Source: Alteribacillus bidgolensis
GTDB lineage: Bacteria > Bacillota > Bacilli > Bacillales > Marinococcaceae
Length of the DNA: 64,000 nt
Direction of reading: 5' to 3'
NCBI RefSeq assembly: GCF_002886255.1
Contig: NZ_KZ614149.1
Coordinates: forward strand, 1-64,000
Shown here one piece after another: positions 1 to 8,657 of this stretch (positions within the stretch are counted from its first letter, which is position 1; the number at the start of each line of letters is the position of its first letter). The notes under the pieces are model-generated. The model saw only the letters and a list, made by a program, of their open reading frames with translations. It did no database searches and was not told the DNA's origin. The position numbers were made by a program, and so were the translations under genes.

Positions 1-239
1 ATGGAAGAAGTTGATCCGCCAAATACAGCGCCGTAGTAGACTCCAGCCATTAAAACTAAAGCGACAGTTGGATCCATATTATAGGTTAATGGAATCATGA
101 TGGCAATGGCACTGATCGGGCCAAGGCCTGGCATCATTCCGATTAATGTACCAGCAAGAACGCCAAGAAAAACAAATAAAATCCCTTCTATACTAAAAGC
201 TAGTTGAACTCCACTTAATATTCCCTCTATAGAACCCAT
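1..239 (-). CDS. tctA: TctA family large permease subunit (partial, N-terminus only)
   Basis: Large membrane subunit of a tripartite tricarboxylate transporter, which moves citrate-like carboxylates using a secreted binding protein. Only about the first 79 codons lie in the window and the gene runs off the left edge. The visible part has the family's glycine/proline-rich signature GMMPGLGPISA near residue 30, followed by a hydrophobic stretch and the YYGAVFGGSTSS motif. The ATG is preceded by GAAAGGAGGAAT. It lies 15 bp downstream of tctB, so it is the third gene of a tctC-tctB-tctA operon. The substrate cannot be read from the sequence. Confidence 0.9.
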   Translation of the reverse strand, partial: MGSIEGILSGVQLAFSIEGILFVFLGVLAGTLIGMMPGLGPISAIAIMIPLTYNMDPTVALVLMAGVYYGAVFGGSTSS

Positions 240-254
240 ACATATTCCTCCTTT

Positions 255-713
255 CTAAAACGGAATAATTCCTGATGGTAAACTGATTCCAAGCAGCATC
301 GTGAATACACTGTAAAGAAGAGCGGGAAATAGTATAGAAACAAGCAAATTTATACTGTGTTTGGTGTAGCCTAAAAAATATGAACAAAAAAAGATAAATA
401 AAAAAGAAACGAGGATAAAACCTAATCGTTCTAAGAAGAATATATAAGCAAGAATCATTAAAACGACTCCAGCAATTTTTATCAAATCCGCTTTAGGAAT
501 ATGGCGCTTCTTTTTATCCTCCTTTGTTTCCTGGTCAGGGATAAAGAACAAAAAAAGACTTAACGCAATGAGACCGAAACCCAAAATTTTAGGCATCGTT
601 GAAGCATTTATGACGGAATTTGCAAAACTAGGAAGCTGATAGGCCAAATATAAATAAAAAATGGCAAGCGCGATCAGCAAGAGGCTGATTTTTCTGTTTA
701 CTGGCTTTAGCAT
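255..713 (-). CDS. tctB: TctB family small permease subunit
   Basis: Small membrane subunit of the tripartite tricarboxylate transporter. It is 152 residues long, the usual size, with four hydrophobic segments (about residues 10-28, 38-58, 76-95 and 110-145) and a charged cytoplasmic loop (QETKEDKKKRH) in the middle. TctB sequences are poorly conserved, so the call rests on length, topology and position between the binding protein and the large permease. It follows tctC after a gap that holds a hairpin terminator, so it is probably made at a lower level than the binding protein. Confidence 0.85.
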   Translation of the reverse strand: MLKPVNRKISLLLIALAIFYLYLAYQLPSFANSVINASTMPKILGFGLIALSLFLFFIPDQETKEDKKKRHIPKADLIKIAGVVLMILAYIFFLERLGFILVSFLFIFFCSYFLGYTKHSINLLVSILFPALLYSVFTMLLGISLPSGIIPF

Positions 714-764
714 TTGTCCAAACCTCCTTTACACCCGCATGATAAAGCAAGAGTATTTTTGTAA

Positions 765-797
765 GAAAAAGTCGTGACCTAAAGAAGATCACGACTT
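765..797 (-). terminator. Intergenic hairpin between tctC and tctB
   Basis: A perfect 9-bp inverted repeat (769-777 with 789-797, AAGTCGTGA/TCACGACTT) is followed on the minus strand by a T-rich run. It sits inside the operon after the binding-protein gene. This is the usual place for a partial terminator that keeps the binding protein in excess over the membrane subunits. Confidence 0.75.
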
Positions 798-817
798 CTG
801 AAAGGTTATTTTCTGAA

Positions 818-1837
818 TTACTCTTCTTCCATATTTACTTCATTAAGCAGTTCCTGCATGGATTCTTTTTCTTCTTCTAAAAATTCAGCGTATTCTTCGC
901 TATCCATATACAATTCATTCCACGCATATTTATCACGCGTTTCATCCCACAGTTCAGAGTCGTTTAATTCTTTGAATTTCTCTTCATAATAAGTGATTTG
1001 CTCATCTGTCATGCCAGGAGGTCCAAAAAATCCTCTCCAGTTCACGAACGTTTCATCAATTCCTTGTTCTTTGGCTGTAGGAAAGTCTTCCACTACATCG
1101 CCCTCTAAACGCTCTTCAGCCGTGATGCCGAGCACTTTAATTTCGCCAGCCCGTACTTGTTCAACAGTTTCAGTTACACCAGTGGAATAAACATCTGCAT
1201 TGCCGTTTAAAAGGTTAGTCATGGTACTTCCATCTTGAGCTGAAACATATTTTATGGATTGTGGGTCGACACCTGCTTCTTTTGCTATTTTTACAAATTG
1301 AATGTGGTCCATGCTTCCTGGGGAAGACTCACCAATAACAGTAATATCTTCTGGATTGTCTTTCATATCTTCAAACAAATCATTTAAATCCTCCCATGGA
1401 GCATCCTCACGAACAGCAAAAGCACCGTAATCAGAAATCATGTTTGCAATTGGTGTAAAATCTTCATGTCCGTATTCTGATTGACCATTTAAAGGAATTA
1501 ATAGCAAAGGTGGTGATGCTACAAACAGGTGATGAGGGTTTTCAGCTTTGCCGGCAATGTAAGACCAGCCGACAGCCCCGCCGCCGCCTTCTTTATTAAC
1601 AACACCGACTCCTTGATCCATAATCTCTTGTTCTTCAAAACCTTCTGCGGCCATTCGTGCTGTTGTATCCCAGCCGCCGCCTGCACCAGAAGGGGCAACG
1701 AATTCAAGCGATTGTTCTGGCTCCCAGCTTCCGTCTCCAGAGCTGCCCTCCGCATTTTCAGAATCTTCTCCGCCGCCGCAAGCGGCCAATGTGATACTAG
1801 TGAAAAGTGCCAGTGTTGGCAACCAAATATTTTTCAT
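818..1837 (-). CDS. tctC: TctC family substrate-binding lipoprotein
   Basis: Extracellular binding protein of the tripartite tricarboxylate transporter. The 339-residue product begins with a lipoprotein signal ending in the lipobox LAAC (Cys about residue 20), then a Gly/Ser/Glu-rich linker. The family signature GAGGGWDTTARMAA lies near residue 52, where the bound carboxylate is held, and SPGSMDHIQF near residue 168. The mature protein is strongly acidic, as in salt-adapted bacteria. The ATG follows a GGGGGATC ribosome site. It is the first gene of the operon and lies next to a carboxylate-type two-component system that probably controls it. Confidence 0.92.
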   Translation of the reverse strand: MKNIWLPTLALFTSITLAACGGGEDSENAEGSSGDGSWEPEQSLEFVAPSGAGGGWDTTARMAAEGFEEQEIMDQGVGVVNKEGGGGAVGWSYIAGKAENPHHLFVASPPLLLIPLNGQSEYGHEDFTPIANMISDYGAFAVREDAPWEDLNDLFEDMKDNPEDITVIGESSPGSMDHIQFVKIAKEAGVDPQSIKYVSAQDGSTMTNLLNGNADVYSTGVTETVEQVRAGEIKVLGITAEERLEGDVVEDFPTAKEQGIDETFVNWRGFFGPPGMTDEQITYYEEKFKELNDSELWDETRDKYAWNELYMDSEEYAEFLEEEKESMQELLNEVNMEEE

Positions 1838-1935
1838 GTTGAGATCCCCCTTTTTTTGATTATTTTAAGTTTAAAAAAAATAATTAAATCTGTAACCGTT
1901 TTCAAAATAACCCGTATAAAAAAAATAAATATCTA

Positions 1936-1953
1936 TTTTGTTCATTTTGTTCA
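1936..1953. promoter_or_regulatory. Tandem 9-bp direct repeat upstream of tctC
   Basis: TTTTGTTCA occurs twice back to back (1936-1944 and 1945-1953) about 100 bp upstream of the tctC start, in an AT-rich region between the transporter operon and the two-component genes. A direct repeat of nearly one helical turn is a plausible binding site for the neighbouring response regulator. That role is inferred from position only. Confidence 0.4.
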
Positions 1954-1986
1954 TCTATGGTAATAAATGTATATTTAAGAAATAAA

Positions 1987-2011
1987 AAATACCGTCCCAT
2001 GATCAGGACGG
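1987..2011 (-). terminator. Terminator of the two-component operon
   Basis: A 6-bp GC-rich stem (CCGTCC 1992-1997 with GGACGG 2006-2011) is followed on the minus strand by TATTTTTTATT. It lies 65 bp beyond the response-regulator stop and separates that operon from tctC. Confidence 0.8.
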
Positions 2012-2075
2012 ATATATAATTAGGATTGTGTTTTCGTACAAAAACTCTAAGGCTTCATTAGGACTTGGCTGCAAA

Positions 2076-2780
2076 CTAAGATTTTCTAATAAAATATCTT
2101 CTTTCTGGTCTGCCCACTATCCCATAAATTGGTTTAGCGTCTGCTTTGTTGGACGAAATCATATACTCAAGGTAGCGCCGTGCAGTCGTTCTAGATGCTC
2201 CAAGGTAATGCCCCATTTCTTCAGCTGTCATTCCTGCTGTTGCTTTTTCAAGTTCATTTGTTACCGTTTGCAATGTGAACGGATCTATTCCTTTAGGAAG
2301 GTCTTCTACTTTTTCTAATTCACTGCCAGCAGAAGGCTCTGGCTGGTGTCTGCGAATGGAGGTGAGCTGGTCGATATTTTCCTGAGTAACTTGTGTCGTT
2401 TCGTGTAACTGCTGATGAAATAATAAATAATCATGTAAGGTCTTTTCCAATCGTTCAAGAGAAACAGGCTTTATAATATAATCAAAAACACCGTATCGTA
2501 AGGAATGCTGCACGTGTTCTGTTTCTGTAGACGCAGAAATAATCAATACATCGACCTGGGGATGTTTTTCACGAATCGTTTTAAGTAATTGTGTCCCAAG
2601 TTCATCCGGCATATAAATATCAAGTAATAAAAGGTCGATAGAATGCTGTTCAAGCATGAGTAATGTATCTTTGGCATTTAATGCTTGATGGCTGCATTGA
2701 AAACCGTTTACGCGGTTAACGAGTTCTTGATGAATAGAAGCAATTCTAAAGTCATCTTCTGCTATAGCTGTTTGTATCAA
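2076..2780 (-). CDS. CitB/DctR-type response regulator
   Basis: Response regulator of 234 residues. The N-terminal receiver domain has an acidic pocket (EDD near residue 8), the phospho-acceptor Asp in LLLLDIYMPDELG (about residue 56), the conserved Ser/Thr region LIISAST and Lys in IIKPVS. The C-terminal part carries a helix-turn-helix (GMTAEEMGHYLGASRTTARRYLEYM) typical of regulators paired with carboxylate sensors such as CitT, MalR and DctR of Bacillus. It is 17 bp downstream of its kinase gene. Its location beside tctCBA suggests that it activates that transporter in response to an external di- or tricarboxylate. Confidence 0.9.
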   Translation of the reverse strand: MIQTAIAEDDFRIASIHQELVNRVNGFQCSHQALNAKDTLLMLEQHSIDLLLLDIYMPDELGTQLLKTIREKHPQVDVLIISASTETEHVQHSLRYGVFDYIIKPVSLERLEKTLHDYLLFHQQLHETTQVTQENIDQLTSIRRHQPEPSAGSELEKVEDLPKGIDPFTLQTVTNELEKATAGMTAEEMGHYLGASRTTARRYLEYMISSNKADAKPIYGIVGRPERRYFIRKS

Positions 2781-2797
2781 AGAATCTCTCCTCCTTT

Positions 2798-4378
2798 TTA
2801 TGAAGATGGCGTTTTAGGCAAGTATATAGAGAATATAGCACCACCTTCAGGCTGATTATCAAATTCAAGCATTCCCTCAAGGTCAGAAACAGTATCTCGA
2901 ATAATTGCCAGTCCGTAGCCTCGTTTTATATTGCCTGGTTTGGTAGAATATCCCTTCTCCATTAAAGTTTCTACATCTGCAGACAGTCCTGGGCCATTAT
3001 CGATGACCTCAAAAATAACATCATTTCCTATATCTGTGACGAAAAAGCTCACTTCAGGTTTTGGGCTATTCTTAGCTGCATCCAAAGCATTATCAATAAC
3101 ATTTCCTAATATAGAAATTATTTTCGTTTGTGATATATGTTCTGGTAATGGCTCCAATTGACTGTTGCTATCTACTTCAAACTTTATTTTCATCTCTGAA
3201 GCACGACCTGATTTGCCAGCAAGTACCGCTTGTACGGTAGTATCTTTAATTTGACTGAATAACACTGCTGTTTGTTTATCTTGATTCATCGTTTCTTCTT
3301 CTATTAATTGAATAGCTTCTTTTGTCTGTCCTAGATGAAGATATCCTGAAAGAGCATATAGTTTATTCGTATATTCGTGATTTTGAGAACGCAGGTCGTC
3401 TGAATATCTTTTAATATCAGAAAGTGTATTAGCCATTTCCATCATTTCTGTTTTATCCCGAAAAGTAGAAACAACGCCTGCTATTTCATTGTTATCATAA
3501 ATGGGCTGTCGGTTAATAATAAATACTCTGCCCTTTAGTGACAGCTCTTGGTTGTATTCCGGCCGTCCGTGTTCTAATACCCGCTCCATAACAGAAGTAG
3601 GCAAGATTTCTTTTATAGCTCTGCCTTCAACTGGGTCGTGAAAATCAAGCATTTCTCTTGCGGAATGATTAATCATTGTTATATATCCGTCTTTATTAAT
3701 GGCAATAATTCCTTCACGAATAGCAGAAAGAATTGCCTGGCGTTCTCGAAATAGACTAGCTATCTGATATGGTTCTAACCCGTACATATCTTTACGAATA
3801 CTTTTTGAGAGCAATACAGCACCTAACGTACCTATTACAATGGCTGTTAAAGCTAAAAGTCCGAGTTTGAATAGACGCTCGAGGATGGTTGCTCGTAAAT
3901 CTTCAATCAAAAAACCAACAGATACAACTCCTATGATGCTGCCATTTTCGTCTCGTATAGGAGTTTTTCCTCTTAGAGACGGGCCAAGTGTACCTTCTGC
4001 CCGTGAAACATAGGATTCTCCATTTAATAATGCGCGGTTATTATCCCCGCCGACCATTTCTTTCCCTATTTTCCAGTCATCAGGGTGAGCATAGCGGATA
4101 CCGTTTTCATTTCCAATAACAACAAATTCGGCCCCGGATTGTTCTCGAATTCTTTCTGCATAAGGCTGTAAAATAGAAGGAGGGTTATCCGTTTGAAAAG
4201 CATCTCGAACAGTAGGTGCTCCTGCAACATAGGTAGCAGTGCTCAACGCTTTATCTCCTAAGGAGTCTTCTATATCCGTTGATTCCAAGTAGGCAAAGAA
4301 ACCAGATAAAGTGATAGTAACAAAGATAATTAAGGCAAGAATGAGAAGAATAATCTTTGTCTGAATTGTAACATGCAT
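2798..4378 (-). CDS. CitA/DcuS-family sensor histidine kinase
   Basis: Membrane sensor kinase of 526 residues. A first membrane helix lies at about residues 9-28, an extracellular sCache/PAS-like ligand domain at about 33-165 and a second helix at about 172-192. A cytoplasmic PAS domain (FRERQAILSAIREGI onward) follows at about 210-315, with a CitA-type phospho-acceptor region (QNHEYTNKLYALSGYLHLG). The ATPase domain has NVIDNALDAA, DNGPGL and GYGLAI. This architecture is typical of citrate, malate and fumarate sensors in Bacillus. It is the first gene of the two-gene operon and diverges from topB. Confidence 0.92.
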   Translation of the reverse strand: MHVTIQTKIILLILALIIFVTITLSGFFAYLESTDIEDSLGDKALSTATYVAGAPTVRDAFQTDNPPSILQPYAERIREQSGAEFVVIGNENGIRYAHPDDWKIGKEMVGGDNNRALLNGESYVSRAEGTLGPSLRGKTPIRDENGSIIGVVSVGFLIEDLRATILERLFKLGLLALTAIVIGTLGAVLLSKSIRKDMYGLEPYQIASLFRERQAILSAIREGIIAINKDGYITMINHSAREMLDFHDPVEGRAIKEILPTSVMERVLEHGRPEYNQELSLKGRVFIINRQPIYDNNEIAGVVSTFRDKTEMMEMANTLSDIKRYSDDLRSQNHEYTNKLYALSGYLHLGQTKEAIQLIEEETMNQDKQTAVLFSQIKDTTVQAVLAGKSGRASEMKIKFEVDSNSQLEPLPEHISQTKIISILGNVIDNALDAAKNSPKPEVSFFVTDIGNDVIFEVIDNGPGLSADVETLMEKGYSTKPGNIKRGYGLAIIRDTVSDLEGMLEFDNQPEGGAIFSIYLPKTPSS

Positions 4379-4574
4379 TGCTTTGCTCCCCCTTTTTTCT
4401 AAGGTGTGAGAAATCGTCGGTTGATGAGACCTACGATAATGTTCTTTTCATAAATCGTCAAGTAGTGAAACCAGTGAAATAAAGGACAATAAAGATATGC
4501 TAAGATGTGAGAAGAGGAGAAATTAAATCATGCAAATCAACCTGTGATAACTAACAGAGAAAGGGTTTTTACAT

Positions 4575-6746
4575 ATGAGTAAATCAGTCATTCTTGCAGA
4601 AAAGCCTTCGGTTGGAAAAGATATAGCTAATGTACTGGGCTGCAGTAAACAGGGGAACGGATACATGGAAGGAAGCTCTTATATCGTCACATGGGCGTTT
4701 GGGCATCTTGTCACACTTGCTGAACCAGAAGCATATGACCAGCAGTACAAAACGTGGAAGTTAGACGATCTTCCGATGCTGCCTTCTAAGTTAAAACTTT
4801 CCGTTATTAAAAAATCAGGCAAGCAGTTTAACACTGTTAAATCCCAGCTTCATCGTAAAGATGTAAAAGATGTAATTATTGCAACTGATGCCGGCAGAGA
4901 AGGAGAGCTTGTGGCTCGGTGGATTATTGATAAAGCATCAGTTAAAAAGCCGATAAAACGTTTATGGATTTCATCTGTTACGGATCAGGCTATAAAAAAA
5001 GGTTTTAAGGAATTGAAGGATGGAAGAATGTTTAATAATTTATATCAAGCGGCTCAAGCTAGATCAGAAGCAGACTGGTATGTCGGCATGAATGCCACCA
5101 GGGCACTGACGACAAAGTTTAATGCATCCTTATCGTGCGGACGTGTGCAAACACCAACCTTGGCAATGGTACAGCAAAGAGAAAATGAAATAGCTCAGTT
5201 TAAGCCGATTTCGTTTCAACGGATATATGCTGTAACGGAAAATGGGGTAACATTTTGGTGGAAAAATCAAAAAAGTGAGGACACAAGAATTTTTTCTAAT
5301 AAAAAAGCAGATAAGGTATTAAGAAATATTAAGAATGCTCCAATAACAATAAAATCAGTCCAGAAGAAGAAAAAAACGGATGCTCCTCTGCAGTTGTTTG
5401 ATTTAACCGAACTGCAAAGAGAAGCGAATGGACGTTACGGTTTTTCAGCTAAAGAAACGCTTAATACGCTGCAGCGATTATATGAAACCCATAAAGTACT
5501 CACATATCCGCGGACAGACTCGCGTTATCTTTCTTCTGATATTAAGAGTACACTGGTGGAACGTTTAAAAGCTTGTGATGTGCAAGGGTATGCCAAACAG
5601 ATTTTAAAAATTAAAAAACACGGCTGGTCGCTAAATAAATTAATGATCAATGATAAAAAAGTAACTGATCATCATGCGATTATTCCTACAGAAGACCCCC
5701 CTCGTTTTTCTAATATGTCTGATAAAGAAAAGAAGATTTATGATCTAGTTATTAAAAGGTTTTTGGCAGCTTTTTATCCACCTGCCCAATATGAACAAAC
5801 CGAAATCGAAGGAGTCATAAACGAAGAAATTTTTATTACTAAGGGTAAAAGAGTGCTAAACGAAGGTTGGAAAGAAATTTACAAATCAGATGGAGCGGAA
5901 AAAGAAGAAAAACTGCCTCTTTTTAACGAAAAAGAAAAATATAAGCTTATAAAAACAGCTAGAGAGACAGGAGAAACGAAACCGCCTTCGCTTTTTAATG
6001 AAGCTTCCCTATTATCGGCAATGGAAAATCCATCTCGGTTCATGGCTAAAGAAGATAAAAAGCTGCTAAATACGATTAAAATGAAGGGCGGTATTGGAAC
6101 GGTTGCGACAAGAGCGGATATCATTGAAAAATTGTTGAGCAGCTATTTGATTGAAAAAAGCGGAAAAAACCTTAAAATTACTTCTAAGGGGAGACAATTA
6201 TTAGAGCTTGTCCCAGAGGAATTAAAATCTCCAACATTAACAGCGGAATGGGAGCAGCGTTTAGAAAACATAGAGAAGGGAAAGCTCACTAAACAATCGT
6301 TTATAGAAGAGATGAAAACCTATGCTAATGAAGTGGTTCAAAGTATAAAACAAAGTTCTAAATCTTTTAAACATGATAATATGACGGGAACTCCTTGTCC
6401 GCAGTGCGGAAAGCTTCTTCTTGAAATAAATGGAAAACGAGGGAAAATGAAAGTATGTAAAGACAGAGCATGCGGCTATAAGAAAAATATTTCGAAGATA
6501 ACGAATGCACGGTGTCCTCAATGCAAAAAGAAAATGGAACTGCGTGGAGAAGGGGAAGGACAGATATTTGTCTGCCGCTGCAACTATAAAGAAAAAGTGT
6601 CTTCATTTAATAAAAGAAGAAAACAAGAAAAAAACAGTAAAGCAACGAAACAGGATGTAAAAAAGTATTTAAAACAACAAAACGACGAAGATTTGAAAAA
6701 CCCTGCATTGGCTGAGGCTTTAAAGAAACTTCAAAAGAAGAAATAA
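4575..6746 (+). CDS. topB: DNA topoisomerase III
   Basis: Type IA topoisomerase that relaxes and decatenates DNA, about 723 residues and close to the Bacillus TopB length. The Toprim domain begins at the N-terminus (EKPSVGKDIA) and includes DAGREGELVARW. The active-site tyrosine sits in LTYPRTDSRY at about residue 311. Two C-terminal zinc-finger-like Cys clusters (CPQCGKLLLE...CKDRACGY and CPQCKKKMEL...CRC) and a Lys-rich tail follow. The ATG has the upstream site GAGAAAGG. It stands alone between the divergent kinase gene and its own terminator. Confidence 0.95.
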   Translation: MSKSVILAEKPSVGKDIANVLGCSKQGNGYMEGSSYIVTWAFGHLVTLAEPEAYDQQYKTWKLDDLPMLPSKLKLSVIKKSGKQFNTVKSQLHRKDVKDVIIATDAGREGELVARWIIDKASVKKPIKRLWISSVTDQAIKKGFKELKDGRMFNNLYQAAQARSEADWYVGMNATRALTTKFNASLSCGRVQTPTLAMVQQRENEIAQFKPISFQRIYAVTENGVTFWWKNQKSEDTRIFSNKKADKVLRNIKNAPITIKSVQKKKKTDAPLQLFDLTELQREANGRYGFSAKETLNTLQRLYETHKVLTYPRTDSRYLSSDIKSTLVERLKACDVQGYAKQILKIKKHGWSLNKLMINDKKVTDHHAIIPTEDPPRFSNMSDKEKKIYDLVIKRFLAAFYPPAQYEQTEIEGVINEEIFITKGKRVLNEGWKEIYKSDGAEKEEKLPLFNEKEKYKLIKTARETGETKPPSLFNEASLLSAMENPSRFMAKEDKKLLNTIKMKGGIGTVATRADIIEKLLSSYLIEKSGKNLKITSKGRQLLELVPEELKSPTLTAEWEQRLENIEKGKLTKQSFIEEMKTYANEVVQSIKQSSKSFKHDNMTGTPCPQCGKLLLEINGKRGKMKVCKDRACGYKKNISKITNARCPQCKKKMELRGEGEGQIFVCRCNYKEKVSSFNKRRKQEKNSKATKQDVKKYLKQQNDEDLKNPALAEALKKLQKKK

Positions 6747-6852
6747 AGTTTTTAGTAGCAAAAGTTGTTCTTTAAAACAATTTGTGGTAAAGTTAAAAAG
6801 TTGTGTTAAAGATTGATGGTAAGTACATGAAGTAAAATATATCCAAAATGGG

Positions 6853-6890
6853 CTGTATCCCGTTAAGGAATCGCGGGATGCAGTTTTTTT
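6853..6890 (+). terminator. Terminator after topB
   Basis: A 10-bp stem (CTGTATCCCG 6853-6862 with CGGGATGCAG 6874-6883, one G-T pair) is followed by seven Ts, about 105 bp past the topB stop. Confidence 0.85.
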
Positions 6891-6958
6891 AATGCGTTTG
6901 TTGGGAATAAATAAACCAAATAGTGAAGAGTTTAATAATAAAAAGGAGTTATATTATA

Positions 6959-8401
6959 TTGACATTGTTTACAGAATTACAGATGGATGAACAGATTTTG
7001 CAAGCCGTAAATAATATGGGATTTGAGGAAGCTACTCCAATTCAGGCAGAGGTTATTCCAAAGGTAAAAAAAGGGCTGGATATTATTGGGCAGGCCCAAA
7101 CCGGAACCGGGAAAACAGCAGCTTTTGGAATTCCTTTGATTGAGCAGATGGACCAAGAAGCACATCCTCAAGGGCTGGTCCTTGCTCCGACACGCGAACT
7201 TGCGATTCAAGTGTCAGAAGAGTTAAATCGTCTTGGCCGTTTTAAAGGTGTGCAGGCGCTTGCTATTTATGGCGGCCAGGAAATAAGCCGGCAAATTAAA
7301 GCATTAAAACGCCACCCGCAAATTATTGTAGCGACACCTGGACGATTTATGGATCATATGAGAAGAAGAACCATTCGCCCAAAATATATGAAAATGGTAG
7401 TTCTTGATGAAGCAGATGAAATGCTTAGTATGGGCTTTGTGGAAGATATCGAAACGATTTTAAGTGAAATTCCTGAAGAAAGGCAGACATTATTATTTTC
7501 TGCTACCATGCCAAAACGGCTTCAATCTGTAACAACGAAGTTTATGGACAATCCTGAAGTAGTTAAAGTTAAAAGTAAAGGCCTGACCGTATCGAATATT
7601 GAGCAGCGGTTCATTGAAGTTCCCGAAAAACAAAAGTTTGATACGCTGTGCCATTTACTAGACATTACTCCGCCTGAGCTTGCCATCGTCTTTGGACGTA
7701 CAAAGCGCCGGGTAGATGAACTATCTGAAGCCTTAACGCGCAGAGGATATGCAGCAGAAGGTATACATGGGGATCTTAAACAATCTCAGCGAGACAAAGT
7801 GCTTCGCAAGTTTAAACAAGGCACGATTGACATTTTAGTTGCAACTGATGTTGCCGCTCGGGGGCTTGATGTCAGCGGTGTTACCCATGTCTACAACTTT
7901 GACTTGCCGCAGGACCCTGAAAGTTATGTGCACCGAATTGGAAGAACCGGCCGGGCAGGTAAAGAAGGCATTGCCTATAGTTTTTCAACCCCTAAAGAAA
8001 TCAGTCATTTAAAATTTATTGAAGAAACGACGAAAAAGAAAATGATCCGCCAGGACATTCCTACGTATGCTGAAGCAATGCATGGACGTTACCAGCAGGT
8101 TGTTAATAAACTGTTAGAAACAGTTAAAAATGAAGATACGGAAGACTTAGAGAGCACAGCAAAAACATTGCTAAGCGGCCATGATCCTGTCACACTGGTG
8201 GCCGCTGCTTTGAAAATGAACACGAACGAACCTGACAATGTAGAAATCAAATTGACAGAGGAAGCATCACTGCGGCCTAAGAAAGAACGAGGCAATCGAA
8301 AAAAAGGATTTAAGAAAAACCATCGTGGAAAGAAAAAGCCGTACAAACAATCACGTTCTCGCAACGACGGATCTTCAAGAAAAAGAAAGAAAACCGTTTA
8401 A
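6959..8401 (+). CDS. cshA: DEAD-box RNA helicase
   Basis: ATP-dependent RNA helicase of 480 residues acting in RNA decay and ribosome assembly. All motifs are present: Q motif (TPIQAEVIP), AQTGTGKT, PTRELAIQV, VLDEADEM, SAT, and HRIGRTGRAG in the second RecA domain. A strongly basic RK-rich tail starts near residue 440. The length and tail fit CshA of Bacillus. The start chosen is TTG at 6959 because AAAAGGAG lies 10 bases upstream. The longer reading frame from GTG at 6923 would place that ribosome site inside the gene. Confidence 0.9.
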   Translation: MTLFTELQMDEQILQAVNNMGFEEATPIQAEVIPKVKKGLDIIGQAQTGTGKTAAFGIPLIEQMDQEAHPQGLVLAPTRELAIQVSEELNRLGRFKGVQALAIYGGQEISRQIKALKRHPQIIVATPGRFMDHMRRRTIRPKYMKMVVLDEADEMLSMGFVEDIETILSEIPEERQTLLFSATMPKRLQSVTTKFMDNPEVVKVKSKGLTVSNIEQRFIEVPEKQKFDTLCHLLDITPPELAIVFGRTKRRVDELSEALTRRGYAAEGIHGDLKQSQRDKVLRKFKQGTIDILVATDVAARGLDVSGVTHVYNFDLPQDPESYVHRIGRTGRAGKEGIAYSFSTPKEISHLKFIEETTKKKMIRQDIPTYAEAMHGRYQQVVNKLLETVKNEDTEDLESTAKTLLSGHDPVTLVAAALKMNTNEPDNVEIKLTEEASLRPKKERGNRKKGFKKNHRGKKKPYKQSRSRNDGSSRKRKKTV

Positions 8402-8413
8402 ATGAAGATATAA

Positions 8414-8441
8414 AAAACCGCCTGAAATAGGGCGGTTTTTT
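8414..8441. terminator. Terminator after cshA
   Basis: The stem AAAACCGCC/GGCGGTTTT with flanking A and T runs lies 12 bp after the helicase stop. Its symmetry would let it work in both directions. Confidence 0.88.
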
Positions 8442-8657
8442 GTACTTAAGTAGTAAAGGTCGCACTTGTGACTGAGGGTGAATGGAGTATATTCCAATTT
8501 CGTTGCCCAAAACTGACTTGTAAGGTTAACAAACAAATAAAGATATTAGGAGCCTCTGCCAGAACGACTTGAAGACAAGCCAAGATCTTTAATGTTTACT
8601 CATGTTATGATAGAAGGTATGGAATTCCCTGATAAACGAAAAAAAGGGGGAAACAAT

